From an uncultured Rothia sp. (GTDB lineage Bacteria > Actinomycetota > Actinomycetes > Actinomycetales > Micrococcaceae), in NCBI RefSeq assembly GCF_937976295.1, contig NZ_CALJRY010000360.1:1-5953 (forward strand): a stretch of 5,953 nucleotides of DNA. Reading direction: 5' to 3'. Positions within the stretch are counted from its first letter, which is position 1; every line of letters begins with the position of its first letter. The notes below the pieces were generated by a model. The model ran no database searches. It saw only the letters and a list, made by a program, of their open reading frames with translations, and was not told where the DNA came from. Of the stretch, positions 5,207 through 5,953 are shown one piece after another. The translations under genes and the position numbers were made by a program.

Positions 5207-5923
5207 ACGATACCGTCTCGTTCCATGCCGTTATCAGGGTCGGTGCCTCAATGAAAGTCCCCACCCGAAGGTGGGGAAATTCGGTCAATGGCGACAAAAT
5301 GACTGGACCGATAAAGGCCTCAATGAAAGTCCCCACCCGAAGGTGGGGAAATTCGTAGCGTTTATCGCCCGCGAATCCAAGCCGCAAAGCCTCAATGAAA
5401 GTCCCCACCCGAAGGTGGGGAAATTCGTTAATGAGCCTTTCCTGGTCGCTAGGTGACATGTAGCCTCAATGAAAGTCCCCACCCGAAGGTGGGGAAATCC
5501 GCACCCGCTCAAGCTCTGCATTAGTCCATCGTCGCCTCAATGAAAGTCCCCACCCGAAGGTGGGGAAATATGCACCTGAGTCATTTGATGCATGAGGTGT
5601 GACAAGCCTCAATGAAAGTCCCCACCCGAAGGTGGGGAAATTGATGGGCGCATGCTCTACCAGTACGGCGTTGAATGCCTCAATGAAAGTCCCCACCCGA
5701 AGGTGGGGAAATGGCGGCTAGAAGCCCGGAACCCTATATTTTTAGGTGCCTCAATGAAAGTCCCCACCCGAAGGTGGGGAAATTCCAGGCCGAAGTTTTT
5801 TCCCGCATCATGTCAAAGCCTCAATGAAAGTCCCCACCCGAAGGTGGGGAAATACCCAACCACCCCCGCATCACCACCCCCGCCCCCGCCTCAATGAAAG
5901 TCCCCACCCGAAGGTGGGGAAAT
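5171..5923 (-). CRISPR. Type I-G CRISPR array: ten perfect repeats plus one decayed repeat, continuing past the right edge
   Basis: Ten identical 36-bp repeats start at 5245, 5317, 5389, 5463, 5534, 5606, 5677, 5748, 5818 and 5888. Spacers of 34-38 nt lie between them, one more follows the decayed repeat (5207-5244), and a partial one lies at 5924-5953. Each repeat has an 8-bp stem, TCCCCACC with GGTGGGGA. In minus-strand RNA the loop is UUCG closed by C-G, an exceptionally stable tetraloop, and the repeat ends in AUUGAGGC, like the AUUGAAAC-type handle of many type I systems. The decayed repeat is at the left, where old ends lie. All three signs say the array is transcribed leftward, toward the cas genes, from a leader outside the window. 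Identical repeats suggest an intact array. Confidence 0.97.
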
Positions 5924-5953
5924 TTGAGCGGGAGTGTAGGGGCGGCTGATTGG

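Noticed and set aside
4948..5226. Minus-strand open frame of 92 codons with a hydrophobic start
   Set aside because: Its N-terminal part is a translation of the decayed CRISPR repeat and the long hairpin, and no ribosome site precedes it.
5166..5897. Several open frames with repeated FPHLRVGTFIEA- or NESPHPKVGK-like peptides
   Set aside because: They are translations of the CRISPR repeats, not a repeat protein.

Overview
The window carries the 5' half of a type I-G (formerly I-U) CRISPR-Cas locus, read right to left on the minus strand, together with ten intact repeats of its CRISPR array. The coding part is fairly GC-rich, genes are tightly packed with GGAGG-type ribosome sites, and the csb1-csb2-cas3 order resembles I-U/I-G loci known from actinobacteria. 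A Rothia- or Bifidobacterium-like actinobacterium is therefore my best guess, but the sequence alone does not fix the genus.

Layout along the minus strand, from high to low coordinates. (1) The CRISPR array spans 5171-5923 and continues past the right edge. It has ten identical 36-bp repeats, 34-38 nt spacers and one decayed repeat at its left end. The decayed repeat, a cUUCGg-capped repeat hairpin and an AUUGAGGC 3' handle all indicate leftward transcription from a leader beyond position 5953. (2) A long hairpin lies just past the array (5092-5134). (3) About 1 kb between array and cas genes has no convincing ordinary protein gene but is rich in structure. It holds a lone crRNA-like element (repeat handle plus pseudo-spacer, 4806-4875), a nearby site matching that pseudo-spacer (4679-4700), nested hairpins and purine repeats, a palindrome between direct repeats, a six-codon ORF behind a perfect Shine-Dalgarno sequence (4534-4554), and a strong bidirectional terminator (4487-4537). 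(4) A putative cas promoter overlaps a 14-bp-arm inverted repeat (4304-4374). (5) The cas operon follows: csb1/cas7 (4154-2922), csb2 (Cas5-Cas6 fusion, 2920-1331) and cas3 (1338 to the left edge, incomplete). The genes are 1 nt apart or overlapping, so they are almost certainly co-transcribed and translationally coupled.

From known biology of the type, Csb2 would process the array transcript and hold crRNA ends, Csb1 would form the backbone along the spacer, and Cas3 would unwind and degrade the target. The large subunit (csx17/cas8), the HD nuclease part of Cas3 and the adaptation genes are not visible; they probably lie beyond the left edge.

The most interesting region is 4487-4880. The pseudo-spacer next to a preserved repeat handle matches 19 of 22 positions at a second site 139 bp away on the same strand. 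One of the three mismatches falls at position 6, which type I guides leave unpaired. This resembles the CreA/CreR class of crRNA-like RNAs that redirect the Cas complex to repress a local promoter, such as that of a tiny toxin or of cas genes. The target lies upstream, in transcription order, of the six-codon ORF and terminator. The structural observations come directly from the sequence; the regulatory or toxin-antitoxin reading is inference.
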